A DNA stretch of 12,646 nucleotides from an uncultured Bacilli bacterium (GCA_947628495.1 CANRAC010000018.1:1-12646); one strand, 5' to 3'; counted from the stretch's first letter, positions 1-7,439 are shown. The notes: a model not told the origin generated them from the letters alone. Translations and numbers: made by a program.

Positions 1-3
1 CGT

Positions 4-29
4 GATTATTTTAACAAGTTAAAATAATC
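4..29. repeat. Perfect 12-bp inverted repeat upstream of the fkbH-like operon
   Basis: GATTATTTTAAC at 4-15 is followed after two bases by its exact reverse complement at 18-29. There is no T-run after it, so it does not look like an intrinsic terminator, and a 2-nt loop is too tight for a simple RNA hairpin. It is more likely a DNA operator or recombination half-site. It lies about 35 bp upstream of the -35 box of the operon promoter. The function is inferred from position only. Confidence 0.6.
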
Positions 30-36
30 TATCGTT

Positions 37-73
37 GGTTTGTCGTGACTCTGTCACTTTTGTTTGACAAACC
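37..73. promoter_or_regulatory. Nested inverted repeat overlapping the -35 box (candidate operator)
   Basis: GGTTTGTC at 37-44 is the exact reverse complement of GACAAACC at 66-73. Inside it lies a second palindrome, GTGAC at 45-49 and GTCAC at 53-57. The right outer arm overlaps the TTGACA -35 box at 64-69, so a protein bound here would compete with RNA polymerase. It is seen directly as sequence. The regulatory role is inference. Confidence 0.5.
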
Positions 74-92
74 TACACATCTCAATTATAAC
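64..92 (+). promoter_or_regulatory. Sigma-A-type promoter of the acyl-ACP/MBOAT operon
   Basis: TTGACA at 64-69 is a perfect -35 box. It is followed by a 17-bp spacer and TATAAC at 87-92 (5 of 6 to TATAAT). Transcription would begin near 99, leaving a leader of about 54 nt before the TTG start at 153. No comparable promoter is obvious before any of the next four genes, which fits a single operon. Confidence 0.8.
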
Positions 93-152
93 ATACCTTA
101 ATTGCATATACTTTTTAGTTATTATATAATTAAATTACGAGGAGTGAGGGCT

Positions 153-1928
153 TTGAAAGAATTGCAATATCCATTTGATGTCGAATATCTAATTAAACAT
201 AAAAAGCAAATAAAGAAAAAGTTATTAACAAAGTCCGATTTAACTTCTAAAAAAATTGCGATTCTCGGAGGATCGACAACTGGGGAAATTAAAAACATGT
301 TAGAGATATTTTTACTGAATTATGGAATTGCTCCCATTTTTTATGAATCTGAATACAATAAATATTATGAAGATGCTATGTTTGGTAATCCGGAATTAGA
401 TAAATTTAAACCAGATATAATTTATATTCATACTACTAATCGAAATATTATGACTTATCCCTCTATTTTAGATGAAGAAAATACAATACAGCAAACGTTA
501 GAAAGGGAATATCAAAAATACACTAATATGTGGACCAAATTATCTTGGAAATTTGGAGCAATTATAATTCAAAATAATTTTGAATATCCTTTTTATCGAT
601 TGTTAGGGAATAAAGATGTTTCAGATATTCATGGCAGAATTAATTTTTTAAATCGTTTGAATTTAAAATTTTATGAGTATGCTAATAGTCATGATAATTT
701 CTTTATTAATGATATAAATTATTTGGCGGCTTGTTATGGCTTGGATAAATGGGCAAATCAATTTTATTGGTATATGTATAAATATGCTTTAGAAGTCCCG
801 GCTATTCCGTATTTGGCTTTTAATATTGCCAACATTATTAAATCTATTTATGGGAAAAATAAAAAAGCTTTAGTTTTAGATTTAGATAATACTTTATGGG
901 GTGGCGTTGTTGGAGATGATGGTGTGGATAATTTAGTTATCGGTCCCGAAGTACCCAATGGACAAGTATATAGTGAGTTTCAAACTTATATTAAAGAACA
1001 GCAAAAATTAGGAGTTATTTTAAATATAAATTCGAAAAATGATTATGAGAATGCTGTAGCCGGTTTAAATCATCCCAATAATATTTTAAAACTAGAAGAT
1101 TTTGTGGTGGTCAAAGCAAATTGGGATCCGAAAAATGTTAATATAAAGGCGATAGCCAAAGAACTAAATTTGGGAATTGATAGTTTTGTGTTTGTTGATG
1201 ATAATCCGGCCGAGCGGCAGATTGTGGAAAATGCTTTTACTAATATAGGTATTCCTGAAATTGACGAGCCGGAAAATTATATTCGGATAATTGATCATAA
1301 TGGGTATTTTGAAATAACGAACTTGGCTAAAGAAGATTTAAAGAAAACGAAACTTTATCAAGATAATTTGCAAAGAAGCCAAATGATGACCAATTTTGAT
1401 AATTATGAAGATTATTTAAAATCATTAAAAATGAAAGCCGAAATTAATTCTTTTCAACCTATATATTTGGAGAGAATAGCCGTGCTAACTAATAAAAGTA
1501 ATCAATTTAATTTAACTACCAAACGCTATAGTTTGGCCGATATTCAAAAAGTTGCCAATAGGGAAGATTATATTAAATTATATGGAAAGTTAGAAGATAT
1601 TTATGGCGATAATGGGCTAATTTCTGTTGTTATTGGACGCATTAAGGGGTGCGAATTACATATTGATTTATGGATAATGAGTTGTCGAGTATTAAAACGC
1701 GATATGGAGTTAGCGATGATGGATGAATTAGTAGCGAAAGCTCGGGAAGAAAAAATCAAAAAAATATATGGCTATTATTATCCTACTTTAAAAAATAAAA
1801 TGGTGAAAAATTTTTATGAAAAGCTAGGATTTAAGTTAGAAAGTGAAGATGAAAAGGGCAATAAATTTTATAGTTTAAATGTGGATAATTATCAAAATAA
1901 AAATGAAGTTATTGAGGTGAGACATTAA
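153..1928 (+). CDS. FkbH-like HAD-IIIC domain / GNAT protein, probable glyceryl-ACP loading enzyme
   Basis: This 591-residue protein has three parts: an N-terminal SGNH-like region, a HAD-IIIC phosphatase-like domain and a C-terminal GNAT-like acyltransferase domain. The HAD motifs are DLDNT at residues 243-247, S294 in NSKND, and VDDNP with D349/D350. The GNAT part includes DNGLIS and IDLWIMSCRVLKR. Studied FkbH proteins take 1,3-bisphosphoglycerate, dephosphorylate it and load D-glycerate onto the phosphopantetheine arm of an ACP. The next gene here is such an ACP, overlapping by 1 nt. The TTG start at 153 is chosen because GAGGAG precedes it by about 8 nt; the in-frame ATG at 102 has no ribosome binding site and lies only a few bases past the expected transcription start. 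Methoxymalonyl-ACP partner enzymes are absent, so the product is probably a glyceryl thioester or a close derivative. Confidence 0.9.
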   Translation: MKELQYPFDVEYLIKHKKQIKKKLLTKSDLTSKKIAILGGSTTGEIKNMLEIFLLNYGIAPIFYESEYNKYYEDAMFGNPELDKFKPDIIYIHTTNRNIMTYPSILDEENTIQQTLEREYQKYTNMWTKLSWKFGAIIIQNNFEYPFYRLLGNKDVSDIHGRINFLNRLNLKFYEYANSHDNFFINDINYLAACYGLDKWANQFYWYMYKYALEVPAIPYLAFNIANIIKSIYGKNKKALVLDLDNTLWGGVVGDDGVDNLVIGPEVPNGQVYSEFQTYIKEQQKLGVILNINSKNDYENAVAGLNHPNNILKLEDFVVVKANWDPKNVNIKAIAKELNLGIDSFVFVDDNPAERQIVENAFTNIGIPEIDEPENYIRIIDHNGYFEITNLAKEDLKKTKLYQDNLQRSQMMTNFDNYEDYLKSLKMKAEINSFQPIYLERIAVLTNKSNQFNLTTKRYSLADIQKVANREDYIKLYGKLEDIYGDNGLISVVIGRIKGCELHIDLWIMSCRVLKRDMELAMMDELVAKAREEKIKKIYGYYYPTLKNKMVKNFYEKLGFKLESEDEKGNKFYSLNVDNYQNKNEVIEVRH

Positions 1929-2170
1929 TGAACAAAGCCGAAATCTATAAAAAGTTAAATGAAATATTTAGAGAAGTTTTTGATGATGAAAATATTGAAG
2001 TAAATGCAAATACAACTAGTGCTGATATTGAAGATTGGGATTCTTTAGAACATATTAATTTAATTGTAGCAGTAGAAAATGAATTTGGGATTAAATTTAA
2101 TATGGGCGAAGTTACGACTATGAAAAATGTTGGGGAAATGGTAGAGATTATTTCGCAGAGAATAAGTTAG
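1928..2170 (+). CDS. Stand-alone acyl carrier protein
   Basis: This 80-residue protein has the size and motifs of an acyl carrier protein. The phosphopantetheine attachment site is S39 in DWDSLEHI, followed by the typical helix LIVAVENEFGIKF. Its start codon shares one base with the stop of the FkbH-like gene and is preceded by GAGGTGA, so the two are translationally coupled. It is probably the dedicated carrier that receives the FkbH product and presents it to the MBOAT protein at the membrane, as DltC does for D-alanine. It is unlikely to be the housekeeping fatty-acid ACP, because no fatty-acid genes are nearby and DSLEH differs from the usual DSLD. The substrate is inferred from the neighbours. 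Confidence 0.93.
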   Translation: MNKAEIYKKLNEIFREVFDDENIEVNANTTSADIEDWDSLEHINLIVAVENEFGIKFNMGEVTTMKNVGEMVEIISQRIS

Positions 2171-2179
2171 GTGAGTGTT

Positions 2180-2575
2180 ATGAAGTTTCATCATTTTGGT
2201 ATAGCTACCGATGATATTGAAAGTTTAATTTTAAAATTAAAAAAGCAAATAAATATAAAAGAAGTTAGTGGAATTGTTTATGATTCAAACCAAGAAGCTA
2301 ATTTGTGTATGTTAACTACTAATGATAACTTAAAAATAGAGTTAATTTCGGGAAAAGTCGTGCAAAATTTAGTTAGGAAAAGACATTTTTTATATCATAC
2401 ATGTTTTGTGGTGAAAGACATTGATCAAAAAATAGCGGAATTGGTAGCCGATGGCGCATTCTTAGTACGTGAACCCCGTGAGGCAATCCTATTTGACAAT
2501 AGAAAAGTTGCTTTTTTGATGTGGGATTTAGGATTAATAGAAATTTTAGAACGGGGGGGGGGGTATAAATCATGA
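2180..2575 (+). CDS. VOC-superfamily (glyoxalase / methylmalonyl-CoA-epimerase-like) protein
   Basis: This 131-residue protein has two beta-alpha-beta-beta-beta modules of the vicinal-oxygen-chelate fold. The first begins at HHFGIATDDI (residue 4) and the second at YHTCFVVKDI (residue 72). Likely metal ligands are H5, E54, H73 and E121. The ATG at 2180 is preferred over the in-frame GTG at 2171 because GGTGAG at 2170-2175 fits as its ribosome binding site. Family members act next to a thioester or carbonyl carbon, for example epimerising methylmalonyl-CoA. A role in epimerising or otherwise altering the ACP-bound glyceryl group is inference. The last codons are made by a run of 11 G, giving Arg-Gly-Gly-Gly-Tyr-Lys-Ser, so the C-terminus would change with tract length. 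The stop overlaps the next start as ATGA. Confidence 0.85.
   Translation: MKFHHFGIATDDIESLILKLKKQINIKEVSGIVYDSNQEANLCMLTTNDNLKIELISGKVVQNLVRKRHFLYHTCFVVKDIDQKIAELVADGAFLVREPREAILFDNRKVAFLMWDLGLIEILERGGGYKS
2553..2563 (+). repeat. Homopolymeric G11 tract at the VOC-MBOAT junction
   Basis: Eleven consecutive G lie inside the last codons of the VOC gene and end 8 nt before the MBOAT start at 2572. With 11 G the VOC frame stops in the ATGA overlap. With 12 G it would stop at TAA three bases before the MBOAT ATG. With 10 or 13 G it would run past that ATG and stop about 47 nt inside the MBOAT gene. The run also sits where a Shine-Dalgarno would be expected, and no other good one is present. Tract length could therefore alter MBOAT translation through coupling or ribosome binding. 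Confidence 0.9.
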
Positions 2576-4038
2576 TTTTAACATCGTTTACCTTTATAAT
2601 TTTTTGTATAGTTAGCTTATTAATATATTTTATAATTCCCAAAAAATGGCAATGGATAGCTTTATTGGGTTCCAGTTTATTCTTTTTATTTTATAAAAAT
2701 TTTAATATAGGGACTTTAGTACATATTTTAGTTGCATTTGGTGCCGCTTATTTCAGTGCAATTTTTATTGATGAATATGCCCATCAAAAACAAGCTAAAT
2801 GGTTTTTAATAGAAGGTATACTTTTTATCTTAGGGCAATTAATGTTATTAAAATATTTGAATTTATTCCAAAATTTTTTAATGTCACCTATAGGAATATC
2901 TTATTATTCATTAATTATGATTAGCTATATTGTGGATGTTTATCGTGGGCTTTGTAAACCACAAAAAAATCCTTTAAAATGCGCTCTTTTTATGTTCTAT
3001 TTCCCAATTTTAACGAGTGGCCCTTTTATAAGGTATCCTGATTTGGAAAATAAAATATATGCTAAGCATAAATTTAATTACGATAATTTATGTCGAGGTT
3101 TAATTAGGATAGTATGGGGCTTATTCAAAATATTAGTTATATCCCAAAGATTAGCAATTTTTGTTAATAATATATATCAAAACTATTTAACCTATACAGG
3201 ATTATATCTGATAATTACTTGTTTGTTTTTTACGTTGCAATTGTACACGAATTTTTCTGGTTCTATAGATATTATTATGGGTATATCAAAAATAATGGGT
3301 ATAGACTTACCAGAAAATTTTCGGAGTCCATTTTTTTCTAAAACTATTACAGAATTATGGCGTAATTGGCATATTACTTTAGGAGCGTGGTTAAAAGATT
3401 ATATTTTTTATCCGTTAATGAAATCAAACTTTATACAAAAAATAGGTGCCAAAACTAAAAAAATAGTGAACAAAAAAGTAAGTAAAAAAGTAACGTTGTA
3501 TATTTCCCTTTTAATTATGTGGATTTTAATTGGTGCGTGGCATGGAATTGAGTCTAAATTTATAATTGGGTCAGGTATATTACAATTTATTTATATGTTT
3601 TTAGAAGACTTGCTTTCACCTATTACTAAAAAAGTATGTAAAAAATTGAAAATTAATTATAATTCCTTAGGGTATCGAATATATCAATGTATTAGAACAT
3701 ATTTATTGTTTTCCTTTTCCATGATTTTCTTTAGAGCAGCCTCGATTCCCAATGCTTTATCAATAATTAAAAATATCTTTATTTTTAAAAAAGGATTTTT
3801 AACAAATATATTTTCTTTAGGTCTAAACAAAGCTAATTTTGTAGTGTTAATAATTAGTGTAATAGTTTTATTTATTGTAGAATATCGTCAGTTAAAAGGG
3901 GATGTAACCGAATCTTTACTCAAACAAAATGTGGTAATTAGATGGACTATATTATATTTATTAATCTTTGCAGTATTAATATTTGGGATGTATGGACCAG
4001 GTTATGATGAAACAATATTTATATATCAACAATTTTAG
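2572..4038 (+). CDS. MBOAT-family membrane O-acyltransferase (DltB/AlgI-like)
   Basis: This 488-residue polytopic membrane protein has many hydrophobic segments from the N-terminus on. The MBOAT signature includes WRNWHITLGAWLKDY, with H267, and the near-invariant catalytic histidine H324 in GAWHG. The length matches DltB/AlgI-type proteins. These move an acyl group from an intracellular carrier across the membrane to an extracellular polymer. Here the donor is most simply the ACP two genes upstream, and the partner is the SGNH/DltD-like protein directly downstream. The start overlaps the VOC stop (ATGA), and its ribosome binding region is occupied by the G11 tract, so expression may vary with tract length. 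The acceptor polymer (teichoic acid, capsule or spore glycan) cannot be told from sequence. Confidence 0.93.
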   Translation: MILTSFTFIIFCIVSLLIYFIIPKKWQWIALLGSSLFFLFYKNFNIGTLVHILVAFGAAYFSAIFIDEYAHQKQAKWFLIEGILFILGQLMLLKYLNLFQNFLMSPIGISYYSLIMISYIVDVYRGLCKPQKNPLKCALFMFYFPILTSGPFIRYPDLENKIYAKHKFNYDNLCRGLIRIVWGLFKILVISQRLAIFVNNIYQNYLTYTGLYLIITCLFFTLQLYTNFSGSIDIIMGISKIMGIDLPENFRSPFFSKTITELWRNWHITLGAWLKDYIFYPLMKSNFIQKIGAKTKKIVNKKVSKKVTLYISLLIMWILIGAWHGIESKFIIGSGILQFIYMFLEDLLSPITKKVCKKLKINYNSLGYRIYQCIRTYLLFSFSMIFFRAASIPNALSIIKNIFIFKKGFLTNIFSLGLNKANFVVLIISVIVLFIVEYRQLKGDVTESLLKQNVVIRWTILYLLIFAVLIFGMYGPGYDETIFIYQQF

Positions 4039-4053
4039 AAAGGTTAAATTTAA

Positions 4054-5058
4054 ATGAAGAAGGTAAGAAATGCTATTATTTTTATTATAATTTTTTTAAT
4101 AATATTTCAACTGATAAATAATGTATTAAGTATAAAACCGAATGCTATTCACAATTTTTATAAAGAACCGAAAAATAGTTTTGATGTTGTTTATATTGGT
4201 GCTAGTAATGCATATCAGCATTTTAATTCAGTTTTGGCTTACCATGAATATGGATTTACAACTGGTTTAATGTCTAGTGATACTCAGCCAATCCAAATAT
4301 TAAAATATATGCTTAAGGAAGCGCAGAAAAGGCAAAAGCCGAAGGTTTATGTAATTGATTTAGGTCATCTTTATTATTTTGAAAATAATAAGGTTGGCGG
4401 AATTCACAAAGTTATTGATGAAATGCCTTTCTCTTTTAATAAGTTAGCAATTACTAAAAAATTATTAGAATCTTCAAATATTAATAAGAAAGATTATATA
4501 AACTATTATTTTAATTTTTTAATGTATCATAGTTCGTGGAAAACAGCTTTAAATAATTTAAAAAATAATAATTTATATAAAGGATATTTACTAGAAAAGT
4601 ATAATACGAAAATTGATTCTCAAGAAAAATTGCCATGGGATTATGAAGTATCTTCCTTAAATCAAATTCAAGAAGCTGCTTTACAGGAAACAATTGATTA
4701 TATAAAAGAACAAAATTTAGAAGTATTATTTACTGTGCCAATTAAAACTTATGATCAGACTTTTATGGGCTATATTAATGCAGCGATGAGAATGATTGAA
4801 GAAAATAATTTAAAAATAATTAATTTTAATACTATTGATGAGTTAGAAATAGATTTTTCTCATGACTTATATGATTATGAACACCTAAATGTTTGGGGAG
4901 CCACCAAATACACGCGATATTTTGCAAAATATTTGCATGAAAATTACGATTTAAAAGACCATCGCCAAGATAAAAAATATATATCATGGTCTAAAGAATA
5001 TGATCGATTTACGAAATCATTAAAAGAATTAATAGGAGAAAGTATTGATGAGATATAG
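4054..5058 (+). CDS. Membrane-anchored SGNH/DltD-like protein
   Basis: This 334-residue protein has one N-terminal membrane anchor (about residues 6-25) followed by an extracellular SGNH-hydrolase-like domain. The nucleophile is probably S51 in YIGASNAYQ, and the C-terminal catalytic pair is D274 and H277 in DYEHLN. The gene starts 15 nt after the MBOAT gene, with AAAGG as a modest ribosome binding site. DltD, AlgJ and AlgX are known partners of MBOAT proteins that finish or edit acyl transfer on the outside of the cell, and the gene order supports the same role here. It could be a transferase or an esterase; the sequence does not decide. It ends the operon, with no clear intrinsic terminator before yabG. 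Confidence 0.85.
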   Translation: MKKVRNAIIFIIIFLIIFQLINNVLSIKPNAIHNFYKEPKNSFDVVYIGASNAYQHFNSVLAYHEYGFTTGLMSSDTQPIQILKYMLKEAQKRQKPKVYVIDLGHLYYFENNKVGGIHKVIDEMPFSFNKLAITKKLLESSNINKKDYINYYFNFLMYHSSWKTALNNLKNNNLYKGYLLEKYNTKIDSQEKLPWDYEVSSLNQIQEAALQETIDYIKEQNLEVLFTVPIKTYDQTFMGYINAAMRMIEENNLKIINFNTIDELEIDFSHDLYDYEHLNVWGATKYTRYFAKYLHENYDLKDHRQDKKYISWSKEYDRFTKSLKELIGESIDEI

Positions 5059-5079
5059 TAATTATATAAAAATAGAAAT

Positions 5080-5109
5080 TATCATTAGAAATTAAATTAC
5101 CATATAATA
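5080..5109 (+). promoter_or_regulatory. Possible sporulation-sigma promoter before yabG
   Basis: CATATAATA at 5101-5109 fits the sigma-K -10 pattern CATANNNTA and differs from the sigma-E pattern CATACAHT at one base. TATCATT at 5080-5086, 14 bp upstream, partly resembles a sigma-E -35 box. In Bacillus subtilis yabG is a sporulation gene. The weakness is that transcription would start near 5115, inside or just after the ribosome binding site at 5114-5119, so the assignment is tentative. Confidence 0.3.
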
Positions 5110-5123
5110 TTATGGTGAGAGTT

Positions 5124-5900
5124 ATGGAAATAAAAAAGGGTGATTATGTAACACGAAAATCTTATGATAATGATACTGTATTTTTAGTATTGAATGTTCA
5201 AAATAATATTTGTTATTTAAAGGGGGTAGATGTTCGTCTTTATGCCGATAGTAAAGATGATGATTTAATAAAAGTTAATAAACCTAAAGAAAATGATGAT
5301 TTTGTCGAAAAATTTAAAGATGAATTTTTAATGGATCGCAATGATTTTTTTTACCTGCCCCCAAAGATTGTGCACGTTGATGGCGATCCAGAGTATTTAG
5401 AACGTTGTTTGAAGTTTTATAAAGAAGCTGGTGTTTTAGCAGTGGGAAAAAGTATTCCCGAAAAAGATATCGCCAAAGAGTTACCAGCCTTATTAACAAG
5501 TATCAATCCAGATATAGTCATAATAAGTGGGCATGATGCATATTATAGAAAAAAAGGAGATATCCACGATATTAATAATTATAAAAATAGTGCCAATTTT
5601 GTGAATGCCATCAATGTAGCCCGCAAATATGAAAAAAGTCATGAAAAGTTAGTGATTATCGCCGGAGCATGTCAAAGTAATTATGAAGAATTAATTAAAG
5701 CTGGAGCTAATTTTGCCTCTAGTCCTAAAAGAGTGAATATTCATGCTTTAGACCCAGCTATCATCGCCGTATCCTTAGCTTTAACAGAAAGAAATAAAGA
5801 AATAGATTTAGTCGAATTATTATCAAAAACTAAATATGGCAAAGATGGCATGGGTGGTTTAAAATGTAATGGCTTAATGTACGTGGGTTATCCTAGATAG
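5124..5900 (+). CDS. yabG: Sporulation-specific cysteine protease YabG
   Basis: This 258-residue protein matches YabG, the protease that trims spore coat and cortex-associated proteins in the mother cell. Recognisable blocks are the N-terminal GDYVTRKSYDNDTVFLVL, then VHVDGDPEYLERCLKFYK, SGHDAYYRKKGDI with H137, AGACQS with the probable catalytic C183, and ANFASSPKRVNIHALDP. It is slightly shorter than the Bacillus protein (about 290), mainly in the middle linker around residues 60-75. The ATG at 5124 is preferred to that at 5112 because GGTGAG lies just before it and family members start at this point. It is followed after 9 nt by veg, as in Bacillus. Its presence is strong evidence that the organism forms spores. 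Confidence 0.96.
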   Translation: MEIKKGDYVTRKSYDNDTVFLVLNVQNNICYLKGVDVRLYADSKDDDLIKVNKPKENDDFVEKFKDEFLMDRNDFFYLPPKIVHVDGDPEYLERCLKFYKEAGVLAVGKSIPEKDIAKELPALLTSINPDIVIISGHDAYYRKKGDIHDINNYKNSANFVNAINVARKYEKSHEKLVIIAGACQSNYEELIKAGANFASSPKRVNIHALDPAIIAVSLALTERNKEIDLVELLSKTKYGKDGMGGLKCNGLMYVGYPR

Positions 5901-5909
5901 GGGGATTTT

Positions 5910-6122
5910 TTGAATCTAGATAACATAAAAGCGGAGATTAAAAATAATTTAAATCAAGCTGTCGCGGTAACTGTTTATGGAATGCGAAATAAAACAAATC
6001 ATTATGTAGGTATAATCTCCGGAATATATCCGAATATATTTACCATTTTAACTGATGGCGAAAATAAAAGTTTTTCTTATGCGGATATTGCTACTAAGGA
6101 AATAAAAATTGAATATTTATAA
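5910..6122 (+). CDS. veg: Veg family protein
   Basis: This 70-residue basic protein is recognised as Veg from its length, its place directly after yabG, and the pattern of an N-terminal helix, GxRNKT-like middle, YPNIFTIL and a terminal SYADI. Bacillus Veg is about 86 residues, so this copy is short at both ends. Veg is a small, strongly expressed protein linked to biofilm formation and spore outgrowth; its biochemical function is not settled. The start is TTG at 5910, preceded by GGGGG immediately after the yabG stop, so it is probably co-translated with yabG. No separate strong promoter is seen, unlike the strong vegetative promoter known for Bacillus veg. Confidence 0.88.
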   Translation: MNLDNIKAEIKNNLNQAVAVTVYGMRNKTNHYVGIISGIYPNIFTILTDGENKSFSYADIATKEIKIEYL

Positions 6123-6141
6123 TTGTTAAAATTTAACAATT
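6121..6141. repeat. Short palindrome after veg
   Basis: AATTGTTAAA at 6121-6130 and TTTAACAATT at 6132-6141 are exact reverse complements with one base between. It overlaps the veg stop codon and lies just before the spoVG promoter. It could be a weak terminator stem or an operator for spoVG. There is no clean T-run. Confidence 0.45.
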
Positions 6142-6145
6142 TCTA

Positions 6146-6174
6146 TTGATTTTGTTGCAAATATGCTTTACACT
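6146..6174 (+). promoter_or_regulatory. Probable spoVG promoter
   Basis: TTGATT at 6146-6151, a 17-bp spacer and TACACT at 6169-6174 form a moderate sigma-A-like promoter. TAATAT a few bases further on is an alternative -10. Together with the terminator at 6466-6500, it would make spoVG a single-gene transcript. A sigma-H promoter, as in Bacillus, could also be hidden here, but I see no clear match. Confidence 0.45.
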
Positions 6175-6212
6175 AATATTAAGTTGAAAGATACTTTAGA
6201 AGGAGAGTTGTT

Positions 6213-6479
6213 ATGCAAATTACATCAGTAAGAGTACATAAGACTGAGAAAGAAAATTCACGAATGAAAGGTATTGCCACAGTTGTAATAGATAATTCTT
6301 TTGCTATTCATGATATAAGAATTATAGAAAAAGATGATCATCTATTTATAGCTATGCCTAGTAGAAAAACTGCTACTGGTGAATATAAGGATATAGCTCA
6401 TCCAATCAATCATGATGTACGCAAACTATTCGAAGATGCAATTCTAGAAGAATATAATAAACCAGAAACAGAAGAATAA
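6213..6479 (+). CDS. spoVG: SpoVG regulator
   Basis: This 88-residue protein matches SpoVG almost throughout: ITSVRVHKTE at the N-terminus, MKGIATVVIDNSFAIHDIRIIE, then LFIAMPSRKTATGEYKDIAHPIN and a C-terminal helix. SpoVG is a small nucleic-acid-binding regulator that affects septation, sporulation and virulence gene expression in Bacillota. Length is typical (about 85-97). The start has an excellent ribosome binding site, AAGGAG at 6200-6205. It has its own probable promoter upstream, and a terminator whose left arm lies inside its last codons, so it is likely transcribed alone. It sits in the same relative order as in Bacillus, between veg and yabP. Confidence 0.97.
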   Translation: MQITSVRVHKTEKENSRMKGIATVVIDNSFAIHDIRIIEKDDHLFIAMPSRKTATGEYKDIAHPINHDVRKLFEDAILEEYNKPETEE

Positions 6480-6500
6480 TTAAAAACTTCTGTTTTTTTT
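6466..6500 (+). terminator. Intrinsic terminator of spoVG
   Basis: AAACAGAAG at 6466-6474 pairs with CTTCTGTTT at 6487-6495, and the T-run continues to 6500. The left arm is formed by the final codons of spoVG and the loop spans its stop codon. Confidence 0.8.
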
Positions 6501-6518
6501 ACATGAAAGGTGATAAAG

Positions 6519-7439
6519 ATGAAATACGATATTTGTGTTTTCGGCGGATGTGCTTTAGATCAAACTTTTTTTCAAAATAACGATGGTAGTTATAAGGAAA
6601 TACCAGATATTATTTCGCCAGGAGGTAAAGGTTCAAATCAAGCCGTTGCTGCTGCCAAGGCCGGGGCTAAAACAACCATTATTACACACATTGGCAAAGA
6701 TACCATTGGGAAAAATATTTTAGAAAATTTAATAACTTATGGTGTTGATACCTCCAATGTGGAAATGATAGATAATTTAAGTAATGATTATTCTAATATT
6801 TATGTTAACGAGCAAACTAAAGATTATGATATTAAACGTTATGTAGGAGCTATAAATAGTTTTACTCCGGATATGATAAATAAATATCAAGATGTTCTGC
6901 TTAATTCCAAAATTATTGTAAGCCAACTAAAAGTACCTAAAGAAGTAACCGAAGCCTTAATCCAATTTTGTTATGCTAATCAAAAATTTCTAGTGTTGAC
7001 TCCTTGCCGTCCCGAAAAGTTAGCCATAAGTGATCCTAAAAATCTCGAATTAATTGATAAAATCAATTTAATAACTTGTAATAAAAGTGAGTGTCAAACT
7101 ATTTTTGGTACTCCTGATGTGGAATCTTGTGTTTTAAAATATCCTAATAAATTAATTGTTACTTTAGGATCAGAGGGACTTATGTATTACAATGGTCAAG
7201 AAATAATAAGGATTCCAGCGATAGAGACAAAAGTAGTGGATACCACAGGAGCAGGAGATACCTTAAATGGGAATTTATGTGCCTTTTTAGCTTCCGATAT
7301 GCCTTTACAAGAAGCTTTGGAAAAAGCTTTATATGCCGCAGCTATGAAGGTTACTGTCCAGTCTGCCCAAGCGGGTATGCCTTATATAGATGATTTAGAA
7401 GAGTATATTAGAACCAAAAAAGGAAATTTAACATTATAA
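6519..7439 (+). CDS. PfkB-family carbohydrate kinase, ribokinase-like
   Basis: This 306-residue protein has both PfkB signatures: GGKGSNQAVAAAKAG from residue 35 and DTTGAGDTLNG, with catalytic base D247. It would phosphorylate a sugar, most likely ribose or a related small sugar, in the cytoplasm; the length and motifs fit ribokinase. The first strand reads GGCALDQTFF rather than the usual ribokinase GSxNxD, so the substrate is not certain. The ATG at 6519 is chosen over the GTG at 6510 because AAAGGTGAT lies just before it. No ribose transporter is nearby. It stands between spoVG and yabP, where Bacillus subtilis has other genes, so it looks like an insertion into, or replacement within, a conserved sporulation segment. 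Confidence 0.88.
   Translation: MKYDICVFGGCALDQTFFQNNDGSYKEIPDIISPGGKGSNQAVAAAKAGAKTTIITHIGKDTIGKNILENLITYGVDTSNVEMIDNLSNDYSNIYVNEQTKDYDIKRYVGAINSFTPDMINKYQDVLLNSKIIVSQLKVPKEVTEALIQFCYANQKFLVLTPCRPEKLAISDPKNLELIDKINLITCNKSECQTIFGTPDVESCVLKYPNKLIVTLGSEGLMYYNGQEIIRIPAIETKVVDTTGAGDTLNGNLCAFLASDMPLQEALEKALYAAAMKVTVQSAQAGMPYIDDLEEYIRTKKGNLTL

Noticed and set aside
102..152. Upstream ATG start for the FkbH-like protein
   Set aside because: There is no ribosome binding site, it lies only a few bases after the predicted transcription start, and the extra 17 residues do not fit the family; the TTG at 153 has GAGGAG.
2541..2569. TATAAA after the G11 run as an internal promoter for the MBOAT gene
   Set aside because: No hexamer resembling TTGACA lies at 16-19 bp upstream, so it was kept only as a remark and not called as a promoter.
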